From: Halocaridina rubra
Taxonomy: Eukaryota > Arthropoda > Malacostraca > Decapoda > Atyidae
Direction of reading: 5' to 3'
Assembly: GCA_037179515.1 (NCBI GenBank)
Contig: JAXCGZ010001921.1
Location: 30,001-94,000 of the forward strand
DNA: 64,000 nucleotides
Below, piece after piece: positions 52,260-64,000 of the stretch (position 1 is its first letter; each line of letters opens with the position of its first letter). Below the pieces are notes generated by a model. The model was not told where the DNA came from, searched no databases, and saw nothing but the letters and a program-made list of their open reading frames with translations. The position numbers were made by a program, and so were the translations under genes.

Positions 52260-55081
52260 TTAGTGATACTTATCATACCTGTCCTTAAAACCATGGATTG
52301 AGATAGCATTAACTACCTCCTCGCTTAGCCAATTCCAATTATCAACTACTCTTACACTGAAAAAGTATTTCCTTACATCCTGCAAAGAAGTTTTCTTACG
52401 AAGCTTCAAACTATGACCTCGTGTTCTAGAGCCAGCCATATCAAAATATCGATCCCTATCCACTCTATCATAACCATGAAGGAATTTAAAGACTGTCACC
52501 ATATCCCCCCTCACTCTTCTAGCTTCGAGTGATGGTAAGTCTAATTCCCTCAGCCTCTCATCATAACTGAGATTGTGTATTTCTGGCACCAGTTTCGTGG
52601 CATGTCTTTGAACTTTTTCAAGCTTAGCTATGTGCTTTTTCAAGTGCGGATTCCAAAAGGGGGCTGCATATTCGAGTTTTGGCCTCACACAGGTTACATA
52701 AATATTTCTGAACATTTCCTTGTCCATGTGCCTGAAGGCTACCCTTACATTTGATAAGAATGCATATGCTGCCTTTACTATGCCATTTATATGTATTTTT
52801 GGAGACAAATCTGCCAGTATGTTTACTCCTAGATCTCCCTCATTTTCTGTCTCTTGAAGTTGTACTCCAGCCACCGCGTAGTCAAGCTTGGGCCTTCTTG
52901 TACTTGTACCCATTCTCATTACCTTACATTTTGAAGTATTGAATTTCATTAGCCACTTTTCTGACCACTCATGCAGATTATTTAGATTCTCCTGAAGTTC
53001 TCTACTATTGTTCTCGTTTTTACTTTCTTCACAATCTTTGCATCATCTGCAAACATATTCATGAATGAATTTACAGACTCTGGTAGGTCATTTACATATA
53101 CAAGGAACAAAAGTGGCCCTAAAACTAAACCCTGTGGAATTCCATTACTAACTCTTCTCCATTCAGACACTGAGTGTCTTACTCTAACCCTCTGTTCCCT
53201 TCCTACTAAGTAAGTTTTTATCCATTCCAAAACATTTCCACCTATTCTAGCCATTGCTTGCAGCTTCCTAATAAGTCTCCCATGTGGAACAGTGTCAAAT
53301 GCTTTCTGGAAGTCTAGGAATATGCAATCTGCCCAGCCCTCTCTTTCCTGTAAGATTTGGCTTACCTCATCATAAAATTCTAACAAGTTTGTTACTGTTG
53401 ATCTACCTTCTCTGAAGCCATGTTGCCTCACTGACAAAAAGTTGAAGGATTCCAAGTGAAGAGAGATATGTTTCCTTAGTAGTTTCTCCATAACTTTGCA
53501 AACTATGCTGGTCAAGGAAACTGGTCTATAGTTCAGAGCCGTATCCCTCCTTCCCTTTTTGAAGATAGGTATCAGATTTGCTTGTTTCCAGCACCTTGGA
53601 ATCACCCCCGACTCCAGTGACTCCTTAAATATGATACTTAGTGCCACTGATATTGAGTTTGCGCATTTTTTAAGCACAAGAGGGGATATGTCATCAGGAC
53701 CTGTAGCTTTATGAACATCTAAATCCATCAGCGCTTTGCATACCTCTGTGGCTGTAAGGTTGATGTTCTCTAATACCGGCCCTTGAGCTTCTATCTCTGC
53801 AATCTGAGGGGGTGGGGTATTTTCTACTGTAAATACTGAATGAAACTCCTTGTTCAATTCTTTGCAGATCTCTTCATCCGTCTCAGTGATGCTCCCATCC
53901 GCTCTATTTAGCCTTAAAACCTGTTCTTTTAGTTTCAGTTTTCCTCTGATAAAGCTGTGGAAAAGCTTGGGATTTTCTTTAGCCTTCCTGGTGATGTCCC
54001 TCTCATAGTCTCTCTCTGCCTCTCTCCTTTTACTTAGGTAGTCATTTCTTGCTCTTTTGTAGGTTTGCCAGGCATTTATGTTTTTTCTCCTCCTATACCT
54101 TTTCCAGCATTTGTCTCTCCACTCCTTAGCTCTTTTACACTCATTATCGAACCATTTCTCTCTGGCATGAATTACACCTACTTTGGTGACAGGTATGCAG
54201 CAATCTACTATCTTCCCATATTTCTCACAAAAGATGTCATACATTTCTTGTACAGATTTGTTGTAAAATAAGGTTCTCCAGTCAAGAACTGCAAAAAGCT
54301 CATTCATTTTGTTGTAATCTCCTTTCGGATAGTTCCTCCTCATGTCCTCATTGCCTCTACTCTCAGGCAGAATATCTTCAATGATATACTCCATCAACAA
54401 CACACAGAGGTCACTATTTCCAATTGGTGGTTCATACTCAATTTTTTCAATATCCAACACATTATCTGTGAACACTAGATCAAGTAGTGATGGCTCATCC
54501 CCACCCCTGGCCCTTGTTGGTTCCATTACATGTTGGTGTAGGAAGTTCCCTTGTACGCAATCTAGGAATCTTGCCCCGAATGAGTCCTCACCACTGTGTG
54601 GGTCAAGATTTATCCAATCTATCTCTTTATGATTAAAGTCTCCCATAATCAAAATCCTACATTTTTTTCCCCGTGCCATGTTAACAACTGAGTTTATGAC
54701 TTCAATAGTACCTATATGACTTTCCTCATAAACTTCAAGTCTATTTTGGTTCCTTGGTGGGTTGTATACAACAGTTATTATAATGCTCTCTGACCCAGTA
54801 TTTATGCGAGCAACAAGAAATTCCTTGAACTCACTTTCTATAGCCAAGTTTATTTCTTCAACATGAATCCTTTCACTTATGAGCAGTGCTATCCCTCCAC
54901 CAGTCCTCTCAGATCTTTCAACCCTTAGTATTCTGAAGCCCTTAGGAAAAACTGTGACACTGTTTATGTCCTCACTCAACTTAGTCTCTGTAATTGCTAC
55001 TATATCTGCCTTACTGTTGTGAATCCTATCTTTTAATTCTACTGCCTTACCAGCTAATCCATCAACATTTGTGTATAACAA
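52260..55081 (-). pseudogene. CR1-like ORF2 (endonuclease + reverse transcriptase), copy A
   Basis: APE endonuclease first (YTNVDGLAGKAVELKDRI, DIVAITETKL, VVYNPPRNQN, ILIMGDFNHKEIDW, PSLLDLVFTDN), then RT (NLIPIFKKGRRDTALNYRPV, QHGFREGRST, FLDFQKAFDTVPHGRL, GIPQGLVLGPLLFLVYVNDL, FADDAKIVKKV). The 699-codon frame ends at 52982. A one-base loss in a T run near 53010-53016, judged by comparison with copies C and D, moves the rest (MKFNTSKCKVMRMGTS onward, 229 codons) to another frame. Otherwise essentially intact. The catalytic box is FADD rather than YADD, as in other CR1-like elements. Domesticated function is not suggested. Confidence 0.92.
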
Positions 55082-55083
55082 TC

Positions 55084-56068
55084 TTAATGAGGCCCCATCT
55101 CCTGATCTTCTGTCATTATCTTCTTTATCTCCCCTTTGTCTGGAAGAACTCTGAAATGAAAATTTTTCTTCTCTTCTTCATTTCTTTCATCATTTAACCT
55201 TCTTGCCTCTTCCAACAAGTTTTTGATCTTTCCCATCTCTTCCTGTGTTCTGTATCGTCTAATGAACACTTCTTTGAATTCTTGGAGGTCTTTTAGACTT
55301 TTTTTTCTCAACAATATTTCCCTACATGTTTCCCCTCTCTCAAAGGTTACTGTTGTTGGTCTCGGCTTTCCTTCCCTGGAATATTTACCTAGTTGGTGTA
55401 TGTTTACAATATCCTCAGGACCACAAACTACTCCAAGCTTTCTTATCAGGTCTACAACCCTAGCTTTATTTTCTTCAAGTCTCCCCTGCAATGTTGGCTC
55501 CTGGGAGTCGCTTATGCCTGAGATTACCACTGTCTTCTCCTTATCAAGTGCCTGTCTGATGAGTGGGTTTCCCCTTTCCATCACAACGTCTTTCATTTTT
55601 TCGATTACTGTCTCTTTATAATCAACTGTTTGTATGTTTTCCAGTGCCACCACCTTTACAGCCTCTTTTACTGCCACACTCCCCTTATACTGCATCAGCA
55701 AAGGAAGTTTTCATGGCATCATTTTCCATATTCAGCTCCTGGAACTTTTTTCTGAACTGTTCAATGTTTTCCTTAATCTGGACATTCCAAGCAGCAATAT
55801 CGTCTCTCTCAGAAGAGAGCAGTGAACTAACATCTAATTCATTTAGGTAGTCATTCAGCTGTTTGTTTTTATCTTCTTGTTTAGAAATTCTAGATTCTAG
55901 TTGGCTCTTTTTCCCTTCCAGCTTCTTTATTCTTTTTTCTAGTTCCTCTCTCTCCTGCCCTTGTGCTTTATTTGCTTCCTCCAAAGATCTTATTTGCTCT
56001 CTGAGTGTTTCTTTCGCTTTCATTTCTCCATCCATATTCCGAATTTTTTCATCAAGGCTTCTAACCAT
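55084..56068 (-). pseudogene. CR1-like ORF1 (coiled coil), copy A
   Basis: The frame 56068-55685 is a long heptad-rich coiled coil (EELEKRIKKLEGKKSQLESR and neighbours). The frame 55701-55084 follows with VVISGISDSQEPTLQGRLEE and PTTVTFERGETCREILLRKK, resembling an RRM-like LINE ORF1 nucleic-acid-binding region. A frameshift near 55690 separates them. It ends in GPH-stop and overlaps the ORF2 frame. 5' truncated, so the true start is missing. Confidence 0.8.
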
Positions 56069-56069
56069 G

Positions 56070-56540
56070 TGTGATTACCTAATTGTGATTACCTAATTGT
56101 GTTTACGGGAAAGAGCCCAAAGCTCGTATCTTCCCGTCTCCTGATCGGTTCCATTTTATACTTAGTGATACTTATCATACCTGTCCTTAAAACCATGGAT
56201 TGAGATAGCATTAACTACCTCCTCGCTTAGCCAATTCCAATTATCAACTACCCTTACACTGAAAAAGTATTTCCTTACATCCTGCAAAGAAGTTTTCTTA
56301 CGAAGCTTCAAACTATGACCGCGTGTTCTAAAGCCAGCCATATCAAAATATCGATCCCTATCCACTCTATCATAACCATGAAGGAATTTGATAAGAATGC
56401 ATATGCTGCCCTTACTATGCCATTTATATGTATTTTTTGAGACAAATCTGCCAGTATGTTTACTCCTAGATCTCTCTCATTTTCTGTCTTTTGAAGTTGT
56501 ACTCCAGCCACCGAGTAGTCAAGCTTGGGCCTTCTTGCAG
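56070..56540 (-). mobile_element. CR1-like copy B (short, internally deleted)
   Basis: 3' end with two TACCTAATTGTG units at 56076-56102, then the C-terminal region. About 380 bp is missing at 56388-56390 relative to copy A, with ATTT shared at the joint. It ends near the YSVAGVQLQ-coding part. Confidence 0.87.
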
Positions 56541-56544
56541 TGTG

Positions 56545-59500
56545 TGTGTGTGAGTGTGTGTACTTACCTAATTGTACTTACCTAATTGTGTTTAAGGGAA
56601 AGAGCCCAAAGCTCGTATCTTCCAGTCTCCTGATCGGTTCCATTTTATACTTAGTGATACTTATCATACCTGTTCTTAAAACTATGGATTAAGATAGCAT
56701 TACCTACCTCCTCGCTTAGCCAATTCCAATTATCAACTACTCTTACACTGAAAAAGTATTTCCTTACATCCTGCAAAGAAGTTTTCTTACGAAGCTTCAA
56801 ACTATGACCTCTAGTTCTAGAGCCAGCCAAATCAAAATATCGATCCCTATCCACTCTATCATAATCATGAAAGAATTTACAGACTGTCACCATATACCCC
56901 CTCAATCTTCTAGCTTCGAGTGATGGTAAGTCTAATTCCCTCATCCTCTCATCATAACTGAGATTACGTATTTCTGGCACCAGTTTCGTGGCATGTCTTT
57001 AAACTTTTTCAACCGTAGCTATGTGCTTTTTCAAGTGCGGATTCCAAAAGGGGGCTGCATATTCGAGTTTTGGCTTCACATAGGCTACATGAATATTTCT
57101 GAAAATTTCCTTGTCCATGTGCCTGAAGGCTACCCTTACATTTGATAAGAATGCATATGCTGCCCTTATTATGCCATTTATATGTCATTTTTGAGACAAA
57201 TCTGCCAGTATGTTTACTCCTAGATCTCTCTCATTTTCTGTCTCTTGAAGTTGTACTCCAGCCACCGAGTAGTCAAGCTTGGGCCTTCTTGCACTTGTAC
57301 CCATTCTCATTACCTTACATTTTGAAGTATTGAATTTCATTAGCCACTTTTCTGACCACTCATGCAGATTATTTAGATCCTCCTGAAGTTCTCTACCATT
57401 GTTCTCGTTTTTTACTTTCTTCACAATCTTTGCATCATCTGCAAGCATATTCATGAATGAATTTACAGACTCTGGTAGGTCATTTACATATACAAGGAAC
57501 AAAAGTGGCCCTAAAACTGAACCCTGTGGAACTACATTACTAACTCTTCTCCATTCAGACACTGAGTGTCTTACTCTAACCCTCTGTTCCCTTCCTTCTA
57601 AGTAAGTTTTTATCCATTCCAAAACATTTCCACCTATTCTAGCCATTGCTTGCAGCTTCCTAATAAGTCTCCCATGTGGAACAGTGTCAAACACTTTCTG
57701 GAAGTCTAGGAATATGCAATCTGCCCAGCCCTCTCTTTCCTGTAAGATTCGGCTTACCTCATCATAAAATTCTAATATGCTTGCTACTGTTGATCTACCT
57801 TCTCTGAAGCCATGTTGCCTCACTGACAAAAAGTTGAAGGATTCCAAGTGAAGAGAGATATGTTTCCTTAGTAGTTTCTCCAAAACTTTGCAAACTATGC
57901 TGGTCAAGAAAACAGGTCTATTGTTCAGAGCCGTATCCCTCCTTCCCTTTTTGAAGATAGGTATCACATTTGCTTGTTTCCAGCATCTTGGAATCTCCCC
58001 TGACTCCAGTGACTTTTTAAATATGATACTTAGTGCAACTGATATTGAGTTTGCGCATTTTTTAAGCACATGAGGGGATATGCCATCAGGACCTGTAGCT
58101 TTATGAACATCTAAATCCATCAGTGCTTTGCAAACCTCTGTGGCTGTAAGGTTGATGTTCTCTAATACCTGCCCTTGAGCTTCTATCTCTGCAATCTTAG
58201 GGGGTGGGGTATTTTCTACTGTAAATACTGACTGAAAGTCCTTGTTCAATTCTTTGCAGATATCTTCATTCATCTCAGTGATGCTTCCATCCTCTCTCTT
58301 TAGCCTTAAAACCTGTTCTTTTACCTTCAGTTTTCCTCTAATAAAGCTGTGGAAAAGCTTGGGATTTTCTTTAGCCTTCCTGCTGATGTCCGTCTCATAG
58401 TCTCTCTCTGCCTCTCTCTTTTTACTTAGGTTGTCATTTCCTGCTCTTTTGTAGGTTTGCCAGGCATTTTTGTTTTTTCTCCTCCTATACCTTTTCCAGC
58501 ATTTGTCTCTCCACTCCTTAGCTCTTTTACACTCATTATCGAACCATTTCTCTCTGGCATGAATTACACCTACTTTGGTGACAGGTATGCAGAAATCTAC
58601 TATCTTCCCATATTTCTCACAAAAGATGTCATACATTTCTTGTACAGATTTGTTGTAAAATAAGGTTCTCCAGTCAATAACTGCAAAAAGCTCATTCATT
58701 TTGATGTAATCTCAATTCGGATAGAATTCCTCCTCATGTCCTCAGTACCTCTACTCTCAGGCAGAATATCTTCAATGATATATTTCATCAATAACACACA
58801 GTGGTTACTCTTTCCAATTGGTGGTTCATACTCAATTTTTTCAATATCCAACACATTATCTGTGAATACTAGATCAAGTAGTGATGGCTCATCCCCACCC
58901 CTGGCCCTCGTTGCTTCCATTACATGTTGGTGTAGGAAATTCCCTTGTACGCAATCTAGGAATCTAGCCCGAATGAGTCCTCACCACTGTGTGGGTCAAG
59001 ATTTATCCCATCTATCTCTTTATGATTAAAATCTCCCATAATCAAACTCATACATTTTTTCTCCCATGCCATGTTAACAACTGAGTTTATGACTTCAAGA
59101 GTACCTATATGACTTTCCTCATAAACTTCAAACCTATTCTAGTTCCTTGGTGGGTTGTATACAACAGCTATTATAATGCTCTCTGACCCAGTATTTATGC
59201 GAGCAACAAGAAATTCCTTGAACTCACTTTCTATAGCCAAGTTTATTTCTTCAACTTGAATCCTTTCACTTATGAGCAGTGCTATCCCTCCACCAATCTT
59301 CTCAGATCTTTCAACCCTTAATATTCTGAAGGCTTAGGAAAAACTGTGACACTGTTTATGTCCTCACTCAACTTAGTCTCTGTAATTGCTACTATATCTG
59401 CCTTACTGTTGTGAATCCTATCTTTTAATTCTACTGCCTTACCAGCTAATCCATCAACATTTGTGTATAACAATCTTAATGAGGCCCCATCCCATGATCT

Positions 59501-59911
59501 TCTGTCATTATCTTCTTTATCTCCCCTTTGTCTGGAAGAACTCTGAAATGAAAATTTTTCTTCTTTTCTTCATTTCTTTCCTCATTTAACCTTCTTGCCT
59601 CTTCCAACAAGTTTTTGATCTTTCCCATCTCTTCCTGTGTTCTGTATCGTCTAATGAACACTTCTTTGAATTCTTGAAGGTCTTTTAGACTTTTTTTTCT
59701 CAACAATATTTCCCTACATGTTTCCCCTCTCTCAAAGGTTACTTTTGTTGGTCTCGGCTTTCCTTCCCTGGAATATTTACCTAGTTGGTGTATGTTTACA
59801 ATATCCTCAGGACCACAAACTACTCCAAGCTTTCTTATCAGGTCTACAACCCTAGCTTTATTTTCTTCAAGTCTCCCCTGCCATGTTGGCTCCTGGGATT
59901 CGCTTATGATT
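56545..59911 (-). mobile_element. CR1-like copy C
   Basis: Tail TACTTACCTAATTGT twice, beside (GT)n. The long frame 58699-57185 (504 codons) covers the end of the endonuclease and the full RT with ADDAKIVKKV (L in place of the F before ADD). Upstream endonuclease and ORF1 parts are in other frames (58920-58696, 59706-59476). 5' truncated in ORF1. Confidence 0.9.
57185..58699 (-). pseudogene. CR1-like RT frame, copy C
   Basis: 504 codons: linker with KAKENPKLFHSFIRGKLKVK, RT blocks NVIPIFKKGRRDTALNNRPV, FLDFQKVFDTVPHGRL, VVPQGSVLGPLLFLVYVNDL and LADDAKIVKKV, through to LGVNILADLSQK. Copy C keeps the T run whose loss shifts copy A. Both catalytic Asp are present, but the residue before them is Leu instead of Phe and FQKAFD reads FQKVFD. 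Confidence 0.9.
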
Positions 59912-59916
59912 GAGCC

Positions 59917-62543
59917 TAATTAGTAATTACTTCATTGCGTTTACGGGAAAGAGCCCAAAGCTCGTATCTTCCCGTCTCCTGATCGGTTCCATTTTGTACT
60001 TAGTGATACTTATCATACCTGTCCATAAAACTATAGATTGAGATAGCATTAACTACCTCCTCGCTTAGCCAGTTCCAATTATCAACTACTCTTACACTGA
60101 AAAAGTATTTCCTTACATCCTGCAATGCAGCTTTCTTACGAAGCTTCAAACTATGACCTCTAGTTCTAGAGCCAGCCAAATCAAAATATCGATCCCTATC
60201 CACTCTATCATAACCATGAAGATATTTAAAGACTGTCACCATATCTCCCCCTCAATCTTCTAGCTTTGAGTGATGGTAAGTCTAATTCCCTCAGCCTCTC
60301 ATCATAACTGAGATTGCGTATTTCTGGCACCAGTTTCGTGGCATGTCTTTGAACTTTTTCAAGCTTAGCTATGTGCTTTTTCAAGTGCTGATTCCAAAAG
60401 GGGGCTGCATATTCGAGTTTTGGCCTCACATAGGTTACATGAATATTTCTGAACATTTCCTTGTCCATGTGCCTGAAGGCTACCCTTACATTTGATAAGA
60501 ATGCATATGCTGCCCTTACTATACCATTTATATGTATTTTTTGAGACAAATCTGCCAGTATGTTTACTCCTAGATCTCTCTCATTTTCTGTCTCTTGAAG
60601 TTGTACTCCGAGTAGTCAAGCTTGGGCCTTCTTGCACTTGTACCCATTCTCATTACCTAACATTTTGAAGTATTGAATTTCATTAGCCACTTTTCTGACC
60701 ACTCATGCAGACTATTTAGGTTTTCCTGAAGTTCTCTACCATTGTTCTCGTTTTTTACTTTCTTCACAATCTTTGCATCATCTGCAAACATATTCATGAA
60801 TGAATTTACAGACTCTGGTAGGTCATTTACATATACAAGGAACAAAAGTGGCCCTAAAACTGAACCCTGTGGAACTCCACTACTAACTCTTCTCCATTCA
60901 GACACTGAGAGTCTTACTCTAACTCTCTGTTCCCTTCCTTCTGAGTAAGTTTTTATCCATTCCAAGACATTTCCACCTATTCTAGCCATTGCTTGCAGCT
61001 TCCTAATAAGTCTCCCATGTGGAACAGTGGCAAACGCTTTCTGGAAGTCTAAGAATATGCAATCTGCCCGGCCCTCTCTTTCCTGTAAAATTCGGCTTAC
61101 CTCATCATAAAATTCTAATAAGTTTATTACTGTTGATCTACCTTCTCTGAAGCCATGTTGCCTCACTGACAAAAAGTTGAAGGATTCCAAGTGAAGAGAG
61201 ATATGTTTCCTTAGTAGTTTCTCCAAAACTTTGCAAACTATGCTGGTCAAGGAAACTGGTCTATAGTTCAGAGACGTATCCCTCCTTCCCTTTTTGAAGA
61301 TAGGTATCATATTTGCTTGTTTCCAGCAACTTGGAATCTCCCCTGACCCCAGTGACTTTTTAAATATGATTCCCAGTGCCACTGATATTGAGTTTGTGCA
61401 TTTTTTAAGTACATGAGGGGATATGTCATCAGGACCTGTAGCTTTATGAATATCTAAATCCATCAGCGCTTTGTATACCTCTGTGGCTGCAAGCTTGATG
61501 TTCTCTAATACCGGCCCTTGAGCTTCTATCTCTGCAATCTTAGGGGGTGGGGTATTTTCTACTGTAAATACTGACTGAAACTCCTTGTTAAATTCTTTGC
61601 AGATCTCTTTATCTGTCTCAGTTATGCTTCCATCCTCTCTCTTTAGCCTTAAAACCTGTTCTTTTACCTTCAGTTTTCCTCTGATAAAGCTGTGGAAAAG
61701 CTTGGGATTTTCTTCAGCTTTCCTGGTGATGTCCCTCTCATAGTCTCTCTCTGCCTCTCTCCTTTTACTTGGGTAGTCATTTCTTGTTCTTTTGTAGGCT
61801 TGCCAGGCATTTATGTTTTTTTCCTCCTATACCTTTTCCAGCATTTGTCTCTCCACTCCTTAGCTCTTTTACACTCATTATCGAACCATTTCTCTCTGGC
61901 ATGAATTACACCTACTTTGGTGACAGATACGCAGCAATCTACTATCTTCCCATATATCTCACAAAAGATGTCATACATTTCTTGTACAGATTTGTCCTCG
62001 TTGGTTCCATTACATGTTGGTGTAGGAAATTCCCTTCTACGCAATCAAGGAATCTTGCCCCAAATGAGTCCTCACCACTGTGTAGGTCAAGATTTATCCA
62101 ATCTATCTCTTTATGATTAAAATCTTCCATAATCAAAATCCTACATTTTCTCTCCTGTGCCATGTTAACAACTGAGTTTATGACTTCAATAGTACCTATA
62201 TGACTTTCCTCATAAACTTCTAACCTATTCTGGTTCCTTGGTGGGTTATATACAACAGTTATTATAACGCTCTCTGACCCAGTATTTATGCGAGCAACAA
62301 GAAATTCCTTGAACTAACTTTCTATGGCCAAGTTTATTTCTTCAACTTGAATCCTTTCACTTATGAGCAGTGCTATACCTCCACCAGTCCTCTCAGACCT
62401 TTCAACCCTTAATATTCTGAAGCCCTTAGAAAAAACTATGACACTGTTTATGTTCTCACTCAAGTTAGTCTCTGTACTTGCTACTATATCTGCCTTACTG
62501 TTGTGAATCCTATCTTTTAATTCTACTGCCTTACCAGCTAATC
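59917..62543 (-). mobile_element. CR1-like copy D
   Basis: 3' end at 59917-59950 and RT frame 61463-60657 (FADDAKIVKKV present). It lacks about 250 bp of endonuclease at 61996. The 5' end is cut at LAGKAVELKDRI, joined to a short (GA)n at 62544-62559. Confidence 0.9.
60657..61463 (-). pseudogene. CR1-like RT frame, copy D
   Basis: 268 codons from MDLDIHKATGPDDISPHVLK through MIPIFKKGRRDTSLNYRPVS, FLDFQKAFATVPHGRL, GVPQGSVLGPLLFLVYVNDL and FADDAKIVKKV to MKFNTSKC, where the frame breaks. FQKAFDT reads FQKAFAT: the conserved first catalytic Asp of the RT A block is Ala, so this copy would be inactive even if the frame were whole. Confidence 0.9.
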
Positions 62544-62552
62544 GAGAGAGAG

Positions 62553-62647
62553 AGAGAGACTGACGAGTTACACTCTTAATGAACATACATTTGCAACCTA
62601 CTTCCCTAAATCGAATGCTGAAGTATGTATCTTTTAATTCTTCGATG

Positions 62648-62650
<3 letters not shown>
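62553..62650 (-). repeat. right arm of inverted repeat flanking the CR1 array
   Basis: Reverse complement of 51899-51995 at roughly 80% by eye; followed outward by (TA)n. Confidence 0.78.

Positions 62651-62741
<91 letters not shown>
62650..62741. repeat. (TA)n microsatellite
   Basis: Pure TA tract. Confidence 0.98.
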
Positions 62742-62744
<3 letters not shown>

Positions 62745-63037
62745 TGTGTGTGTATGTGAATCTGTTTCACGGAAATCACGTGAGTATTTTAAATATTATT
62801 ATTTAGATTCGAGTAAGATCAAAACAGGAAATCAGGAAACAACGGAGTAAGCCGTTGTTTCCTGATTTCGTTTCTTTGTCAAAATATACAATATATATAT
62901 AACTACAACGTACTCAATATAAGCATTATTAATTTTTATTTTTCATTCATACTTCAGAATCCTATACTCAGAGACAAGTTGGGTCCTCCATGACCCGTTC
63001 CACCCATCAGTGAGTGGAAAATCTAAAACATGTTTTC

Positions 63038-63040
<3 letters not shown>
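62742..63040. other. no gene; perfect hairpin
   Basis: GAAATCAGGAAACAACGG and its exact inverse lie at 62828-62845 and 62852-62869, with a 6-base loop. Nothing else recognised. Confidence 0.6.
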
Positions 63041-63103
<63 letters not shown>

Positions 63104-63118
63104 AGAGAGAGAGAGAGA
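63041..63118. repeat. (AG)n microsatellite
   Basis: AG tract with one GGG slip near 63101. Confidence 0.97.
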
Positions 63119-63518
63119 TGTGTGTAGCTTACCTAAAAAAAAAAAAAAACACACACACAGCTGTAGTTTTTCCTGGGAGTATGATATGATGTCAAAGACT
63201 TATGTTTTGGGTGATGATTCATCCATCTTCGAATGTCGAGAACTGAATACACGTGGTTCTTCCCTCCACACACCTGTTTCCTAAATTCTCAAGCAATGAT
63301 AAATAATTTTATTTCCTTGTTGTTCAACGCAAGTATTATATGATCTGTAAGTGTTTGGCCCCTTATCTGTACGAATATCCTATGATCACTTGACGTGAAT
63401 CCTCAAGGCTTTTAAATCTATGATTTATTGTAGATATATTGTACCTTATTTCTACCACGCTTTTTTCCTTTATTATTTTTTTTGCTTTTTTATCGAGACT
63501 GTTACACTTCAGTGTGAG
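63119..63518. other. no gene seen
   Basis: AT-rich spacer; nothing recognised. Confidence 0.4.
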
Positions 63519-63519
63519 C

Positions 63520-63635
<116 letters not shown>

Positions 63636-63656
63636 CTGAACTATTAACATAGTCTA

Positions 63657-64000
<344 letters not shown>

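Larger units (their letters stand above)
52186..56068 (-). mobile_element. CR1-like LINE copy A (near full length)
   Basis: The best-preserved member. 3' tail at 52186-52196, 3' UTR to 52260, ORF2 at 55081-52260 with one frameshift, ORF1 at 56068-55084 with one frameshift. It is truncated at the 5' end inside ORF1. The tail repeat, FADD-type RT and endonuclease layout are those of the CR1 clade. Confidence 0.92.

Noticed and set aside
52260..55081. A host gene with endonuclease and reverse transcriptase function
   Set aside because: It has three sister copies alongside, tail repeats, 5' truncation and a frameshift, as expected of a LINE copy.
55563..56096. Plus-strand frames rich in Phe and Ser
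   Set aside because: Antisense of the CR1-like ORF1 coiled coil.

Overview
This is a eukaryotic nuclear window, most likely from a decapod crustacean. That assignment is an inference from three things: very long dinucleotide microsatellites, a dense load of CR1-, RTE- and jockey-like LINEs, and arthropod-type host proteins. The species cannot be named from the sequence. There are no bacterial features. Nearly all long open frames are microsatellite translations or transposon pieces.

Two real host genes were recovered by following splice sites. (1) A GH29 alpha-L-fucosidase lies on the + strand, with eight exons between 6067 and 19402. Together they give about 441 residues in one consistent frame; only the N-terminal signal-peptide exon was not found. 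(2) A complete eIF4E-binding protein (4E-BP/Thor) lies on the - strand. It has three coding exons (50473-50326, 37166-37002, 24255-24218) that encode 116 residues, including both TTPGG phospho-motifs, the YERNFLM eIF4E-binding helix and a C-terminal FEMDL TOS motif. The two genes are convergent: their stop codons are about 4.8 kb apart and face each other across a stretch that probably holds both 3' UTRs.

The introns and flanks are transposon graveyards. The last fucosidase intron holds an LTR-retrotransposon pol relic (13.0-14.5 kb) and a 3.7 kb LINE (14.6-18.35 kb). 4E-BP intron 2 holds a four-copy minisatellite, a CR1-like LINE split by a second LINE, a TIR DNA element and an RTE-like relic. 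4E-BP intron 1 holds two LINE copies, each carrying a different Tigger/pogo-like transposon at the equivalent TA dinucleotide, and a Ty3/Gypsy element with LTRs, a tRNA-Trp-type primer site and a fold-back rearrangement. Upstream of 4E-BP (52.2-62.5 kb) four CR1-like copies lie head to tail, all on the - strand, and are flanked by inverted repeats of about 97 bp.

Points most worth a second look: the fucosidase FIHWG motif reads FIVWG; a 73-bp triplication copies the splice donor of fucosidase exon d; a 109-codon open frame runs in phase upstream of the 4E-BP start; the two Tigger insertions share a site; the CR1 array looks like repeated insertion into its own tails; and the Gypsy LTR is folded back exactly at its primer-binding site. 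I did not find a convincing wholly new gene system.
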